Assembly: GCF_025024155.1 (NCBI RefSeq)
Contig: NW_026251756.1
Coordinates: 124,001-188,000, forward strand
Length of the DNA stretch: 64,000 bases
Origin: Gamsiella multidivaricata
Taxonomy: Eukaryota; Mortierellomycota; Mortierellomycetes; Mortierellales; Mortierellaceae
Direction: 5' to 3'
The notes beneath the pieces were generated by a model, which did not search any database, was not told the DNA's origin, and worked only from the letters and a program-made list of their open reading frames with translations. Positions within the stretch are counted from its first letter, which is position 1. Each line of letters opens with the position of its first letter. Shown piece after piece: positions 36,303 to 48,590 of this stretch. Position numbers and translations under genes: made by a program.

Positions 36303-38458
36303 CTATCTGAAATGGGTGAATGATGACAGCCCATGTGAAGAAAGCGGCAAGTCTGGCGGAAAGAAGATTGGTAATGAACGCGGCGCCACGGTAGGATACT
36401 GTACAGATTGTCTGTAAATGTGATATGGGTTTGCTGCGTACAAGGGGGGGTAGTATTCGCGCAGAGGATGAAGCGAGGGAAATGGCAGGGCGCTAGAGGT
36501 TGTCCCGGGCATGTTTGGATAGAATAGCTCATAGCCATAGTACTGATAGTAAGGGTACGCTGACTCTTGCTGAAAAGTACTATCGAGTCCATGGCCAGGT
36601 ATCTCAGGGGAAATATCGCTAGTGTCTGACTCTGCACCCGCTCCTTCTACATCCTCCGCGCTGTGCGACACTAGCGTATTCCCAGTTTGGAGATCCGTCA
36701 TAGGTGGAGTCATCTCTGGTGTCATTAATGAATGCCTGGCCTGAGTCCTTTTCCTGTTTTTCTTTGAGGTGACGCCCTGCTTTCCGTGAGACGATGCATT
36801 CGTTGATTTGTTCCTCTTATCTGTATATCCATCGCTGCTGCTTAACTGAGACGCCTCATCATTCTCCCGAGCCCTCTTTTCACTCACTGTCCTCTCAGCC
36901 TCCAACTTTTTGAATTGCTTCAGATCCGAGGGTTCTTGCAAAGGTCTTTCGTGATGTCGTTTTTTGCTACTGCTATTCAATTCTCTATAGTCCATGTCCT
37001 CTTCCGACAGTTTCTCGATCGTGATGCTGAAGTCCTGCCTCAAAATCTCAACGGTCTTAAGCTCTGCACTGTCCACGATGCTCACTGCCAGTCCAGTGGT
37101 TCCGTATCGTCCTGTTCTTCCCACACGATGTAAATATGTCTCTGGATCCTTGGGCAGATCGAGATTCACGACCAAGTTCACCCGGTCAATGTCAATTCCG
37201 CGGGCGATCTATAGAGCGGACAAAATTACAATGAACATTAAACTCCCACTGCAGTTCCATAATAGAATACACAGAGTAAAGCTATCACAAGACTTACCAG
37301 ATCGCTGCATACCAAGATCCTCAGCTCGAAATTACGGGCTTTCTTCATGACCTTTAGTCGCTCCTCCTGTGAGATTCCTGAAGCAATATGCATTGCGGGC
37401 CATCCGTTGCGCGTGAGGAACTTAACCAGATCTGCGGCTCGACCTCGGTGGTTCAGAAATACAATGGCTTGGTAGAAGGGCACATGTGTTAAAAGGCTCT
37501 CTAGCTCTGCAAACTTGGCTTCCATGATATGCATCTGCCTCAAGAACACGGAACTGTCTTTATGCTTTTCGTCCAACGTCGCCACCTTGTAATACTGTAG
37601 GACGCCTTGAAAGGAACAAAGGAAAATGAAGCAGACGTCAATATGCTGCGACAATCAATGGAGAGCTAGTTTTTCAGTTCTTCATACAAAAAAGTATCCT
37701 TCAGACACAATACGTTTGATCTAGGTCAAGTTACCTTCCAACTCGGGAGTGCCATTACTCAACATCACATAGACAGGGTTCTTGACCAACTGATCCAGCT
37801 GTGACAACAAATCATCGTCATAGGTCGCTGAGAACGCCATGACCTGCTTATTGGGGCCCAGCTTTCCTGAGATTTCAAAGACATCCTCCTTAAAGACATC
37901 CTCCATCAGTTTGTCAGCCTCATCCAGCACGAGCAAACGGACCTGACTCGTGTTCAAGTCCCCCGCAGATATTAGCCACCTGAGTCTTCCTGGCGTGCCG
38001 ACAACAATGGAGCATCGTTTCGCGTTGTCCCTGTCCTTTTGAAGAGACATTCCCCCAATCATTGAATAGCAAGCAACGCTCTGTCCAAGCTCTTCGTGGA
38101 TGAGGTTGAGGATAACATTCTGGATTTGAACCGCAATTTCCCGTGTGGGCGCAACGATGATCGCCTTTGGATGCTGTAGATCCCCTGCTCCTATCCTTGA
38201 GTTGTTGGAGATAGTCGAAAGGACGGCTTCGATGGCGATAACGCTAAAGACGATGGTTTTTCCTGTACCTGACTTTGCTTGTGCAATCAAGTCGAGCCCC
38301 AGTCTGCCTAGGGGTATTGTCTTGAGCTGGATAGGTGATGGTCGTTGGTATCCCGCATTCGCTAGACCCTTGAGCAACGCAGGATTGGAGACCAAGGAGG
38401 AGAAGTCGAGGTCCTCGTTGATTTGGACGTCTTTGGAATGGAATCGGTCGAGCGTCAT
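36303..38458 (-). CDS. DEAD-box RNA helicase, DDX20/Gemin3-like
   Basis: Three exons: 38458 to about 37731, about 37604 to 37300, and about 37208 to 36303. The helicase core is complete: [12 protein letters not shown] (Q motif), [10 protein letters not shown] (Walker A), [29 protein letters not shown], and then in later exons [18 protein letters not shown] and [10 protein letters not shown]. The wording around [31 protein letters not shown] and the [13 protein letters not shown] lead match metazoan DDX20 best. DDX20 works in the SMN complex that builds spliceosomal snRNPs. The C-terminus is charged, then Tyr/Pro-rich ([15 protein letters not shown]). The start is uncertain. The frame is open a little upstream, but it has no ATG before a TAA at 38531-38533, so I chose the ATG at 38458. 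It shares a short promoter with the syntaxin gene. Confidence 0.85.
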
Positions 38459-38726
38459 GTCATGGTATGTGTCCTCTGTGATTGTAAAGCTGGCCAGGGA
38501 TGACACCGCTGTCTGTGTTCGCCCATTTTTTTATCGAGCAGTCCGCTATTCGCGTTTCTTTTTGCCTCCTCTCCACTAGTTTTCCCGCCCATTCTTCACT
38601 GCGTGGTCGTCTTATACATTGTACCCTCCCCTCTGCAGACCTTTACCACTGCCGACACGCTCCTCCAATCGCTCATTCTTAACCACGAGTATTCAGCGCC
38701 TTCGTCATTCATACAACGCTGCAATT

Positions 38727-39853
38727 ATGGAAGCAAACTGGGGCTCAAAGCTGGGCCTCATCGCCGATAGCACCCTTGTGACAGTCTTTGAGCGCAACCG
38801 ATGCAGAACAAACGGACTCAGCTCTACATCCCAAGATAAGACTATCGAAAAGAATATGCCGCGTCTAAGGGAAGGGCTGCAGCAACTGGAGGCAGAGCTT
38901 TCCCAAGCAGAGCAGGACGGTTCAGTGTAGGAAATACCTTGACTCTTGGCATTCTTGGTAACCTTCCCATGACGTCTTGGAGTCAATTGACCGCTCATGT
39001 ATCTTTCTTCTCTAGACCGTCTAAAGAACTCGCAAGTCGAGAAGATACCCTGATCAAGCTACAACAACAGCTGGAGAAATTGGAAGCATTGCTTCAGGAC
39101 AAAGATGATGTCGATGCAAGGTACACATCCCCTTCCTTCTCTTAACACGCGATTGAGCAAAGTCGACAACACCAGGAAGGGATAGGATGTACGACCACAC
39201 ATGCGCACACACAGTTAATAATAGGGCATCTTGGATCACCTGGCGTATCTCATGTAGGGCTGTCCTGCTTGGTCTGAACCAAAACTCGACAAAGCACTCA
39301 CGGTCAAAAATCGTGAGGTTTTCTGAGCACGAGGTCGAAGTTGACAATCTTGGCAACAGCCAAATGCTGCAGCTGCATCAAAGAATTATGGACGGTACGC
39401 CTTGTGTAATAGGTAGTGCCACGTTGTTGAATTTCACACATCGCAACTTTAACCTGACAAGGGCTTCTTGGCGTTTTACTATACTTCTAGATCAGGACCA
39501 GAACTTGGATCGTCTTAGTCATGCCCTTGGGCGGCAACAGGATATTGGCCTGATGATCGGCGACGAACTGGACACTCATATTGGCATGCTGGACGACACG
39601 GACCATCTTGTGGATCGCACAGAGAGCCGTCTAGGGCTTGCTCGGCGACAGCTAACAAAGGTGGCCGAGAAAACAAAAGGCTGTGGTACGCTGCTTTTTC
39701 TGCCGGATTTGCTATGTCTATTGTCGTCAAAAAAAAAACTGAGCTTTATCCCCTCAGCATCGACTAACACTTGCTTCAAACTTTGTTAACACAGGTTCGT
39801 GGTGGATCATCCTCGGTCTGCTTACCATCCTTATTATCTTGATCAAGAATTGA
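38727..39853 (+). CDS. Syntaxin-8-like Qc-SNARE
   Basis: This is a tail-anchored SNARE of the endosomal/vacuolar pathway. Exon 1 (from ATG 38727) is an N-terminal helix with PRLREGLQQLEAELSQAE. Exon 2 carries KLQQQLEKLEALLQDKDD. A short exon near 39316-39393 has HEVEVDNLGNSQMLQLHQ. Splicing joins this to QDQNLDRLSHALGRQQDIG, the Qc SNARE motif, continuing GDELDTHIGMLDDTDHLVD. The last exon (from about 39796) gives GSWWIILGLLTILIILIKN and a stop, a C-terminal transmembrane anchor with two luminal-side residues. The estimated length is about 210 residues, fitting syntaxin 8. The order (DQNLD.LS...RQ..IG..I..EL..) matches STX8/Syn8 rather than syntaxin 6 or Bet1. Its promoter region is shared with the DDX20-like gene. 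Confidence 0.85.
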
Positions 39854-40156
39854 AGGAACCATAGTTACATTTTGTCGTTTATTAAAAGCAGCAAACTACA
39901 TACCATTCCATTACTCGACTTACTCTCCTTCGCATATATACTTGCTGAACGCTTTGTCCTTGCTGCACCAATGTATCCATGGTGAATTATACGGACGGGC
40001 CAGTCCTTGTGCTGTCCATATTCTCTTCCGTCAATTGCGAACCAGTCACTACCCGCTCGCTCGCATCAGTTCAAAAGTGCGGGGAAAGAAGCGTGCCTTC
40101 TCCTTTCCACTTGCATCAAAACACACTCCTCATTCTCATCAACAAACACTACAACA
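39854..40156 (+). promoter_or_regulatory. Promoter/5' UTR region of the quinolinate phosphoribosyltransferase gene
   Basis: This gap of about 300 bp contains the 3' UTR of the syntaxin gene and the 5' flank of the next gene in the same orientation. I see no distinct TATA box and no other gene. Confidence 0.4.
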
Positions 40157-41510
40157 ATGACCTCTTCTGCACCAGCACATACCCTGAGCCATCTCCTTCC
40201 TCTCAATTGGAAGACGAAGATCACTGAATGGCTCCAGGAGGACATCCCCTCGTTTGATTACGGCGGTTTTGTCGTGGGAGAAAAAGAAACCACTGCTATC
40301 CTCTATGGCAAGAGCCAGGTACTTGGCCAGATCGGACCGAATAATGTCTTTGAATGGATCTGTATTTCTAGATAGGCAATTGAACATTTCCCTGTGGTCT
40401 TTGGCCTGTATGATAGGGTGTCGTTGCTGGAGTTCCATTCTTCACGGAAATTTTCGAGCAACTGGGATGCCGGTAAGTATTTTCACACGGCACCGTACTT
40501 CTCGCAAGGACATCACTGTTCAGAAAACTAAACCTACTGCTTGCACTTTTTTTTTCTTGTTTTGTTCAGTGTGGAATGGCATGTCTCTGAAGGCGAAGTC
40601 CTCAAGCCCATCCAAACCTGCGCGCATGTCTACGGTCCCGTCCGCCAGATTCTGATCGGTGAACGCACTGCTCTCAACATGATGGCTCGCTGCAGTGGTA
40701 TTGCGTCGCAGGCCCACCGTCTCCGCCTCTTGAAGGAGAAGAATGGATTCAAGGGTGTCATTGCCGGGACTCGCAAGACCACCCCAGGTACTATACCGCA
40801 TGCATTGAACACAGACTGGAAGGCGAGAACCCCGATATTAACAATACGCTCAACTGGCGGTTTGCAACTAGGTTTCCGCATGGTCGAGAAGTACGGGATG
40901 TTAGTCGGAGGTGCAGACACTCATCGCATGGATCTTTCGTCCATGATCATGCTCAAGGACAACCATGTCTGGAGCACGGGTACGGTCTACACTTCCTTTA
41001 TACGGATATGCATTTGCAACAGAATGATGCGACAAAGTTGTACAGCCGCCTTACCAACCGCTCGACTGTTGTTTTAGGATCTATCACGGCTGCTGTACAC
41101 AAGGCCAAGGCCGTTGGAGGATTTTCCTTAAAGATTGAGGTCGAGTGCCGATCAGAGGAGGAGGCTGATGAGGCTATTGCTGCCGGCGCGGATATCGTCA
41201 TGCTTGACAACTTTGAAGGCGATGCTCTCAAGATCGCTGCCGGCAACATCAAGCAACGATGGGCCGCCAAGGGACGCCAGGTTCTGGTCGAGTGCAGCGG
41301 CGGTGTCACTGAGCAGACCATCGAGGAGTACTTCTGTGATGGTAAGCGTACAGGCTGTTGAATGCATTGTAGCGATAACGAGTAGGGAAATGATCGAGAA
41401 CTAATATGACTCATTCCTCCGCCTCTTCAGCTATTGATATCATTAGCTTGGGATCCATGACCCAGGGCGTCTCCTTTGTGGACTTTTCGCTCAAGGTCCA
41501 GAAGCAGTGA
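40157..41510 (+). CDS. BNA6: Nicotinate-nucleotide pyrophosphorylase (quinolinate phosphoribosyltransferase)
   Basis: The enzyme converts quinolinate and PRPP to nicotinate mononucleotide, closing the de novo (kynurenine) NAD pathway. Start [18 protein letters not shown] is at 40157. Exons give [17 protein letters not shown] (substrate-binding N-terminal domain), [32 protein letters not shown] and [12 protein letters not shown]. After a short intron come [18 protein letters not shown], then [37 protein letters not shown] and VECSGG. The final exon has ISLGSMTQ and ends KVQKQ, stop 41508-41510. All active-site blocks (RTALN, GTRKT.PG, KDNH, EVEC, LDNF) are present. It is about 300 residues in five or six exons. 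It is convergent with RPN12, with about 180 bp between the stops. Confidence 0.95.
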
Positions 41511-41691
41511 ATCGCTAGATGCCTTTGATAGTTCGTTTTGTATATTTTGGCGGTATGAAATAGAGCTATTTCTGTGAAGTGTTTATTTGACAATTTTGGA
41601 TGAAGCGCTGCGAGAAGACTCACGCGTACACAAGACCGTTGATACAAGGCTACCGCATCAAATCGAGAATAGAGAACGTACGCGAGGTCAC

Positions 41692-43015
41692 TTAGACAAT
41701 GCGATCCATATCTCTAGCATAGAACATGGTCTGCTTGATGATCTGCTCTGCTGGAATGCTGGTCTTCTCGTCCGCATCCGAGTGGAAGTATGCCTTTTGC
41801 TCGACGGGGTTGACCTTCCAGTTTCTCTACATTGAAGAACAAGGAGGAAAGAGAAGAAGAATATCAGTCAATGGTTGTTGACACAATGGAAGCAACCAAG
41901 AAACACTACGTGGCTGTGTCAAACGTACCTCTTTTGCAAAGTTCAAGATATCCTCCATGTTTGTAAAGAACAGCAGAGTTCCTGCATCCTTCAATGGCAG
42001 GCTGGTGTAAGCCTTTTCGCTGCAGCTTGCAATCTCGTTCCTAATGACCCCATGAGTAACCATATAAGTATTCTGTGCTTGAACGATTCGAACAGCAGAT
42101 ATAACGCTCCGTTGTTTCCTCCAGGTTCAATCGCTATCATTTACCTAATAGTGTCCATCAGGATATCGATGAAAAAGAGATACTCTTTTGATGGGACATC
42201 CGACCTTGAGCTCCAGACTCTGTTGTAACTGCCCTCCATGAGTGATTGTTCCAGCTTGATGGGATGCTGGATCGCAGGGTTGCTGTGCAGCTGTTCCGGA
42301 TCAATCATCTCCAGTGCCGTGTGAAAGTCAGAGATCCTGTTCTGTGACAGAAGGCAAAGCAAGTTGAGGCCGATCAAGTTGTATTTCAGAGGGGAAGCAG
42401 GGAGCTCGCTACAAAATTGAGATGAAGGACAGAAGTATAGTATAGTCAGCTATGCAGCTCCAGAGACGCGGATGCGCGCAAACGCCATTGACGCAGCAAC
42501 TTCCCCTTACGTGTAGTCATTATAGTAAGTTTGGAGCTGAGCCATATATCTCTCGAACGAAGGAATGTCCTTTGTGCGAACACTCCACTGTGCTCCAATC
42601 TCGAGAACGTCGCCTAGGTATCAGAAAGATAAAGTGGATGGAAGAACGATGTGAATTCCAGCAGTATGTATCGAACATGACTCTTTGTTATCGGTGTAGG
42701 AAAGACCAGTATTGCCCTTACGTGCCACAGTGAGCTCCTCAATGTTACTGTGCCTGTCCTCGTGCGTCAGATACTGCAACTCAATCAGGGCGATCTATTG
42801 TGTAAACTACGGTTAGCGGTTCGTAAAGAAAAGAAAAGAGCCAAAGGGAGCATCCATGGCTTTCGTATAGAATCCATAACGGCAATATCCGTTGAGTTAC
42901 GTGGTTGTACCTTGAGCTGCTGAAGATATTGTCCGCACTTGGCGAGGTCTGGGTTGGGCGTGTTGTACTCCGCGCTGAGTGCCTGTGCTAGGTGCTTGAC
43001 TTCACTGACAGCCAT
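41692..43015 (-). CDS. RPN12: 26S proteasome regulatory subunit Rpn12 (PSMD8)
   Basis: Rpn12 is the last subunit added to the proteasome lid. Start [18 protein letters not shown] is at 43015. Exons then read [24 protein letters not shown] and [19 protein letters not shown]. The core exon gives [20 protein letters not shown] and [14 protein letters not shown]. The PCI-like end has [35 protein letters not shown] and finally [10 protein letters not shown] and ARDMDRIV, stop at 41692-41694. The pattern EIA.C.EKAY...L...A..LLFF and the ARxxxxIV end match PSMD8/Rpn12. It is about 270 residues by estimate, the family length. About six exons; exact small-exon edges were not all fixed. Confidence 0.92.
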
Positions 43016-44197
43016 GATCTCTATTCGTGTGTCGAGGTTGGGATGAGTTAAAGCCGAGGTAGAAGAAGGTATAAAGTAGGTTGAGAGAGTGAAGGAAATG
43101 ATTGTTGTTATAGCAGGCGCGGTTGTTGATGGATGAAGAAAAGAAGTGGCCTGCATGCGCACACGCGTAATACTCGTTCGTAGTCAGGACAATGGCAACG
43201 TCACCGGGAAATAAATTCGCGCGGACACGAAACGCGACCAGGAACCTATTCCTAGGCAATTGCTCTTCGCCTACAAAGCGACCTACACTTCTTCAGGAAA
43301 AGAATGCTACTGCTAGGCCCTAGTACTGAATAGCCTAGAGTAAAGCAGTTCTCACTGATCCCGGGTCCATAAGCGTCTGCGCCATTATAAGTTATATGCG
43401 TCAGTCCCTTTAGGCTCCATGCTGTGCGCTTAATACGACAGTAGGACCCATTCCCATCCTCTCTTCTATGCGTGGGACTGACGACTGAGGGCCAGTTGCG
43501 TTGAATAAGCTGTTGCCTATCAAGCTCAGTGTGAGGACCTGTGGGGTACCAATTGAATACCTGTTGCCGTTAAGACCAGTGTCGGAGAACGCTTTGTCCA
43601 CTTGGGAATAAAAGTTGACCTAGGAGAATCAAAGCTGGGCAAGAGAGCGGCCATATTCCAATGTCCCTCCCTTTGTACCGACATTCGTTGTATTGAACGC
43701 ATTTTCTTGGTCCATGACGCGGGAGGACAGAAGCAGGATGTTACGATTCCAACTACACATCTCTCATGTCATTCGCTCATCCACACACTTCATCGCCCAA
43801 GTGGACGTGCGATCTTGCAACTTTGACCGGTACTAGTAGTGCGTGTTTATATTTGCATAAAGCGCACAGTATCGATAGCGACCTCATCTCTCCTTACCCT
43901 CCCCGCCTATATCTCCCACTCCTCTTTTCTCTTTTCCCCTTCCTTTCTTCCTCTCTTCTCTCTTTTTCTCCTACTTGCGCTCCTTGCCTTGTTCTCTCAT
44001 TGCCCTCTTGGAACATATATAATACCAAGAAATAGATATCCAACGATTACGGCGTCGATTACCCCTACGCCGTAGTGCACACAAATTAATTTCATTGGTT
44101 CATTTCCCCCTAAGCGACGCGTCCCCATCAGCCAACTACAGGCGATCTACAACGACCACATACCCTCTCCTTTACTTCTCAGCAGCTTCTGCTCGCC
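43016..44197. other. Intergenic region between RPN12 and kinase gene
   Basis: About 1.2 kb between divergent genes. I see no supported gene. The right part (about 43880-44000) is a strong CT-rich tract before the kinase start at 44198, consistent with a fungal promoter/5' UTR. Confidence 0.55.
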
Positions 44198-47059
44198 ATG
44201 AACACCGCCGCCCCCACTCAAGCGCCCACGCATACCCAGCAGATCCATGCTCAAGACACAGCAGCCTATATCCGACCAGAAGCCCATGCGGCCGACCGCA
44301 TATCTGCGCAGGAGGCTATGAAGGGCATGAGGATTAGTGAGCCTCATCAGGTACGTGCTATATTACATATATTTGGCGCTGAGTATCCATACAGATATAT
44401 TGACTAGTATGAATGCTATTCAAACAAACTCTGCTGCTGCAGCACAACAGCAGACAAAGGCCCAGCGACACCGACGACGCGTACGTTGCCTCGCGTGTCG
44501 AACGGCACCTGGCCAGCCGTGCTCAAAGCATTCGGGCGTCGTCCAAACAGCAGACAGAGGTACAGAAGATCGTCTTGGCTCACTTCTTTTTATCTTCTAT
44601 CATTCAACAATCTGCCGCCCTTGCCGTCATTTCTTAGCCCTTCTAATACTAATCCCCTCTCTCTTTCCTCCATTCTCGCGCCATCTCGCGTTTGTCATCA
44701 CCAAAGGAACTGGCGCTGAAAGTGGCCTTGACCGAGCGTAGACGCTCCCCTCCAGAGAACATTACCACCACAGCCCCCGTTGCCTTCGATATATACAAGC
44801 CTATGGAAGTCATTCCAGAGCCGAACGCCAGCAGCAAAATAACCTGCAATAATCTGGCTCAAGGCTCTCAGTCCCGCCAGCCTCAGAGCTATTCTTCTCA
44901 GGATCCAGATATTGTTGCGCCTTCACAACAACACGATCAAGGATCCCGCTCTGGACCAACCCAGCAGTTTCACAACCAAAAAGCACCCATCCCGCCATCG
45001 CCCTCTACCAATGACAACGTTTCTCCAACCTCTCCTCAGCCTATACCATCGTCAGGACGTCAGTCAAACCTCAGCAGCGTCAGCAGCAGTAGCAAGGTGC
45101 GTTTAGGGCGTTTTTGAAGCTCTAACATTTTTATTTTTATTTTTTATTTTTTGGTGATATAACTAAAGACAACAACGCAATCCTTGCTATCTGAACATAG
45201 GAGTCCTATCGACGGAAGTATGGCGACATTCAAGGATACACATACATTGGTACCATCGGTCAAGGCAACTTCGGGAAGGTCCTCTTAGCAGAGAATGATA
45301 TCACTGGCGAGCATGTAAGAGAGAATGGACGTTATTTAATGAACACAGACACGATATCCAGCTCCTATGAACCTCCATCTAACAACAAATATCCCTGTGC
45401 GTACTTAGGTTGCTGTAAAGATTCTGGAAAAGGCCCAGTTCAAGAGTGAGCAGCAACGACTTCATGCTACGCGCGAGGCGCGTCTGATGGCCACCTTGAG
45501 ACATCCAAACATTGTCGATGTCAAGACCGTAATGGAGGATGACTATAGGATCTTGATTGTCATGGAGAATCTGACCGGAGGGGAGCTATTTGATTACATA
45601 TCCAACAAGGGTTCTCTGGATGAGGAGGAGGCTCGCCGCATTTTTCAGCAGATTGTCCTTGCGATCCACTACTGCCACGAGGTACGACGCGTAAAAAAAA
45701 AAAAAAAAAAAAAAAAAGGAACAGCACAGCACAGCACAGCTCTGCGCCGAAAATTTTTAACATCTTTCTTTTTTTTTTATTTTAGAACAAAGTTGTGCAC
45801 CGGGATCTCAAGCCAGAAAACATTCTCCTCGATAGCGAGCGTAATGTCCGTGTCGCCGACTTTGGGTTCGGCAACAATTGGCATAAGGATCGCCATCTAA
45901 CCACATACTGTGGCTCGCCCTTCTATGCTGCCCCAGAGATGGTCAGCGGCACGCCCTACATTGGGCCTGAGACCGACGTCTGGAGCCTCGGTGTGATCCT
46001 ATACGTCCTCGTCTGTGGTCGCCTGCCTTTTGACGCCAGCGACCTACCTGCGCTCTTTGCCCAGATCAAGCGTGGAAACTACCAGAAACCCAGAGAGGGA
46101 TCCATCGGTAAGCAAATAATCTGTCCTCATCAAAGCGAGGTTCACGGCAATCGTGGTTCTAAACCGTCCTTTATGGATCTTTTCTAGATGTCTGCTCGCT
46201 GATTCACCGTATGCTGACTGTCGATCCCAAGCGCCGTGCCACGTTGGCGGACGTGCTCCGGTCCCGCTGGATGCGTGCTGATGGCATGGAGTCCTTAGCC
46301 ACAGCCCTGCCTGCCCTCTCTACTGCTCTCCCAACCATCCGCTCTGCCTCAGTCCATCAGCAGCAGCAGCAACAGCAGGCAGGGTCGACTGTACTTGGGA
46401 CTCACCACCCCAACAACGATATCAGCACCACTATGGCTGCGCCCGGCGTCCACACTGGCCAAAACCGCCATTCATACCACCCGCCAGGCGCGCATGAACT
46501 TGACCGACAGCAACAGCAACAGCAGGAATCTCCGTCTGTATACCGCTCATACCAGCATTCAGAGGACTATCAGCAGGACTACCGACACCAGCATCATCGC
46601 CAGAGCTCACAGTCGGTATTGCCCCGTGAGTTGCGTGACAGCGACGACCAAATGAGCGACGTCTCGCCCTCAATGGTCAGCTCCCCGACCGAGACCATGG
46701 CGACCATCTCACCGTGTACGCCTGTGGCCCCAACCTGCAAGAACGACGTCCTTGGCAGCAATGCCGCTGCTAACAATGCAACGACCCTCAACGGCTGCTC
46801 ACCAGCCGTGTACCAGAAGCGACCGACTCCTGTGAACGGCGTCGCCTACGACGAAAAGCATCACCCTTACAAGCACCACCACTCTCGGACAAGTTCTGTT
46901 CATAGCCACGGATGCGGACAGAGCCCCGAGGCCGTAATGATCAACATGTGTCCATCGAACGATGTCCTCATGGACAGCTATGACACGTCCTCGAAGAAGA
47001 AGAGAAAGGCACTGACAAAGCTCCGTCAATTCTTTCGCTTCGAGACCAACAAGGTCTGA
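44198..47059 (+). CDS. CAMK/AMPK-related serine/threonine kinase with Gln/His-rich C-terminus
   Basis: Start MNTAAPTQAPTHTQQ is at 44198. The N-terminal exons are Ser/Gln/Pro-rich and disordered. The kinase domain begins with GTIGQGNFGKVLLAE (glycine loop), VAVKILEKAQF (catalytic Lys), LRHPNIVDVKTV and IVMENLTGGELFDYI. It continues VHRDLKPENILLD, VADFGFG (DFG), TYCGSPFYAAPEMVSG (T-loop and APE), then TDVWSLGVILYVLVCGRLPFD. An intron with an A25 run separates CHE from NKVVHRDLKPEN. The C-terminal 290-residue exon is rich in poly-Gln and His and ends in a basic KKKRKALTKLRQFFRF segment. It is about 740 residues by estimate. The family is CAMKL (SNF1/Kin1/MARK relatives); I cannot assign the exact orthologue. 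No UBA or KA1 domain was recognised. Confidence 0.88.
45693..45717. repeat. A25 homopolymer in kinase intron
   Basis: A run of 25 A lies ten bases after the donor GTACGA (45682). Direct repeats of ACAGC follow it, within the intron that splits the kinase catalytic-loop region. Confidence 0.9.
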
Positions 47060-47529
47060 ATGATACACTGCTGTGCAGCAATAATTCCGTATCTTAATAT
47101 ATGCACTCTACTCCCTCTCCCCGGACGCTGTGCTTGATGTTGAGCATATGCAAAACGCAGCAGGGAGTACGACATCGATCTGGCTATCGATGCAGATTTT
47201 AAGATAACTTTTCCCTTCCGTCATTTGTTCGCTTTGTTCAATCCATGTATAGACCCACCAACAATAGTTAGATTATACGTAACAAAGGAACGCTCCCCCA
47301 ATACGAATGCTAGTGCCCCGGTTCTACAACGTCACTAAGGACTCCATTGAGTTCAGATGGCGGGGCTTTACAAGCGCGTCTCCATCGTTTGTTTTGAAGG
47401 ACCTACATCGCTATAAAGTTTTGTCAATTCTTCACCATCATCCCTGGATCTCACTGCTGAATCAACTTTCTGCACATCGGAGCACACCGTTGCCTTCTCA
47501 AGCATCAGTTTGCTTACACTAGCTGCGAG
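47060..47529. other. Gap after kinase gene, no gene seen
   Basis: This is the probable 3' UTR of the kinase followed by sequence in which a short open frame (47307-47522 +) shows no recognisable family. It may belong to the decayed gene that follows. Confidence 0.4.
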
Positions 47530-48492
47530 TGTTTTTCTTAAAAACTAATTCCTCAACGAAGCCTTGGATGCTGTGGAAGATGGCTTCGACGACTACGATA
47601 TACAGGTTGCCAAAGCCATGTCCTTGTCTGAAGTCCATGCTACTTCGCCGAACAGGTCATCCGCGAAAACTTCAAGAAAATGCCTCTGCCTTGATCCTCT
47701 TTCCGAAACTCTGCCCAACGATCTGGAAAAGAGGAAAAGCCAATAGCCTCAGAGACCTTGGAGATGATTGAGAAGCTGCAGAAGAAGGTCAAGCTATTGC
47801 AGAGCCAGATCAGAAAATTGCGAAAGGTCCCGCCTCCTAGCAATACGTTCGTCTCAATCAAACAGTATAAATGGCCTTCAAAAAAAAGGGTGTTTGTAGA
47901 GGAGCGTAGAGCAGTACTTTAATGCTACGAGTTTTGCAAGGGAGAAAAAGAGAACGCGAAACTTTTTACGACATCGGATCCTTTCCTACGAAAGGCCTAT
48001 TACATGAGATTCTCGCTCAATGCCGTCAAGAATGTCGTGTTGAGAAAGGATAACGGAGACGCTCGAGGCAAACATCCTCGCTACAACCACACTCTATCGC
48101 TTGCTTCAGACCTTTGACGAATCGCAACGGAAATGAGCATCAAGGGATAAGCTGTTAACCTTAGAGTCCTTTTCAACCGTATCAAGCTGCTATTCGCAGC
48201 TCAATTCAAGGCTTCAAGCAAGGAAGCGATTCGCTTGTTGATGAAGAAAATGAGTTCCCGTTACCAGGATGTCGTGAACACTAGGAAATTTGTCGAAACC
48301 GAGGATATCAAGGCCAAGAGGCAGGACTACCTTCAAGCGCGACGGTCTGATAAGTATAAGGATATAAGGACGCCGTATTTGTGTATGTGGACGAATCCTA
48401 CTGTAACCAGAACCATAAAGGCTGGCTTTTTTGAGCGACCCATTCCTTTGTCAACCTTCCTCAATTCAGAAGATACCGCAACAAAGACATAA
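47530..48492 (+). pseudogene. Decayed unidentified coding gene with coiled coil
   Basis: The protein frame can be followed in pieces across about 960 bp. One piece has DAVEDGFDDYDIQVAKAMS. After a frame change there is LEMIEKLQKKVKLLQSQIR (a coiled coil) with KQYKWPSKKRVFVEERR, then an in-frame stop near 47920. The frame continues with KLFTTSDPFLRKAYYMRF and LSLASDL, another stop near 48116, and finally KKMSSRYQDVVNTRKF and TPYLCMWTNPTVTR to a stop near 48490. Continuous charged, protein-like sequence on both sides of several stops indicates a pseudogene rather than chance. I do not recognise the family. It could be a relic of a mobile element or of a lineage-specific gene family. A dispersed repeat begins about 100 bp downstream. 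Confidence 0.45.
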
Positions 48493-48590
48493 GACGCACC
48501 AAATTGATTGCTCCGTAAGCAGGGTCTATTTTGTGCGCATGAATAAAAGATTTGACGCGAGCTAGCCTCAGCCGTAGACGGAGATATATC

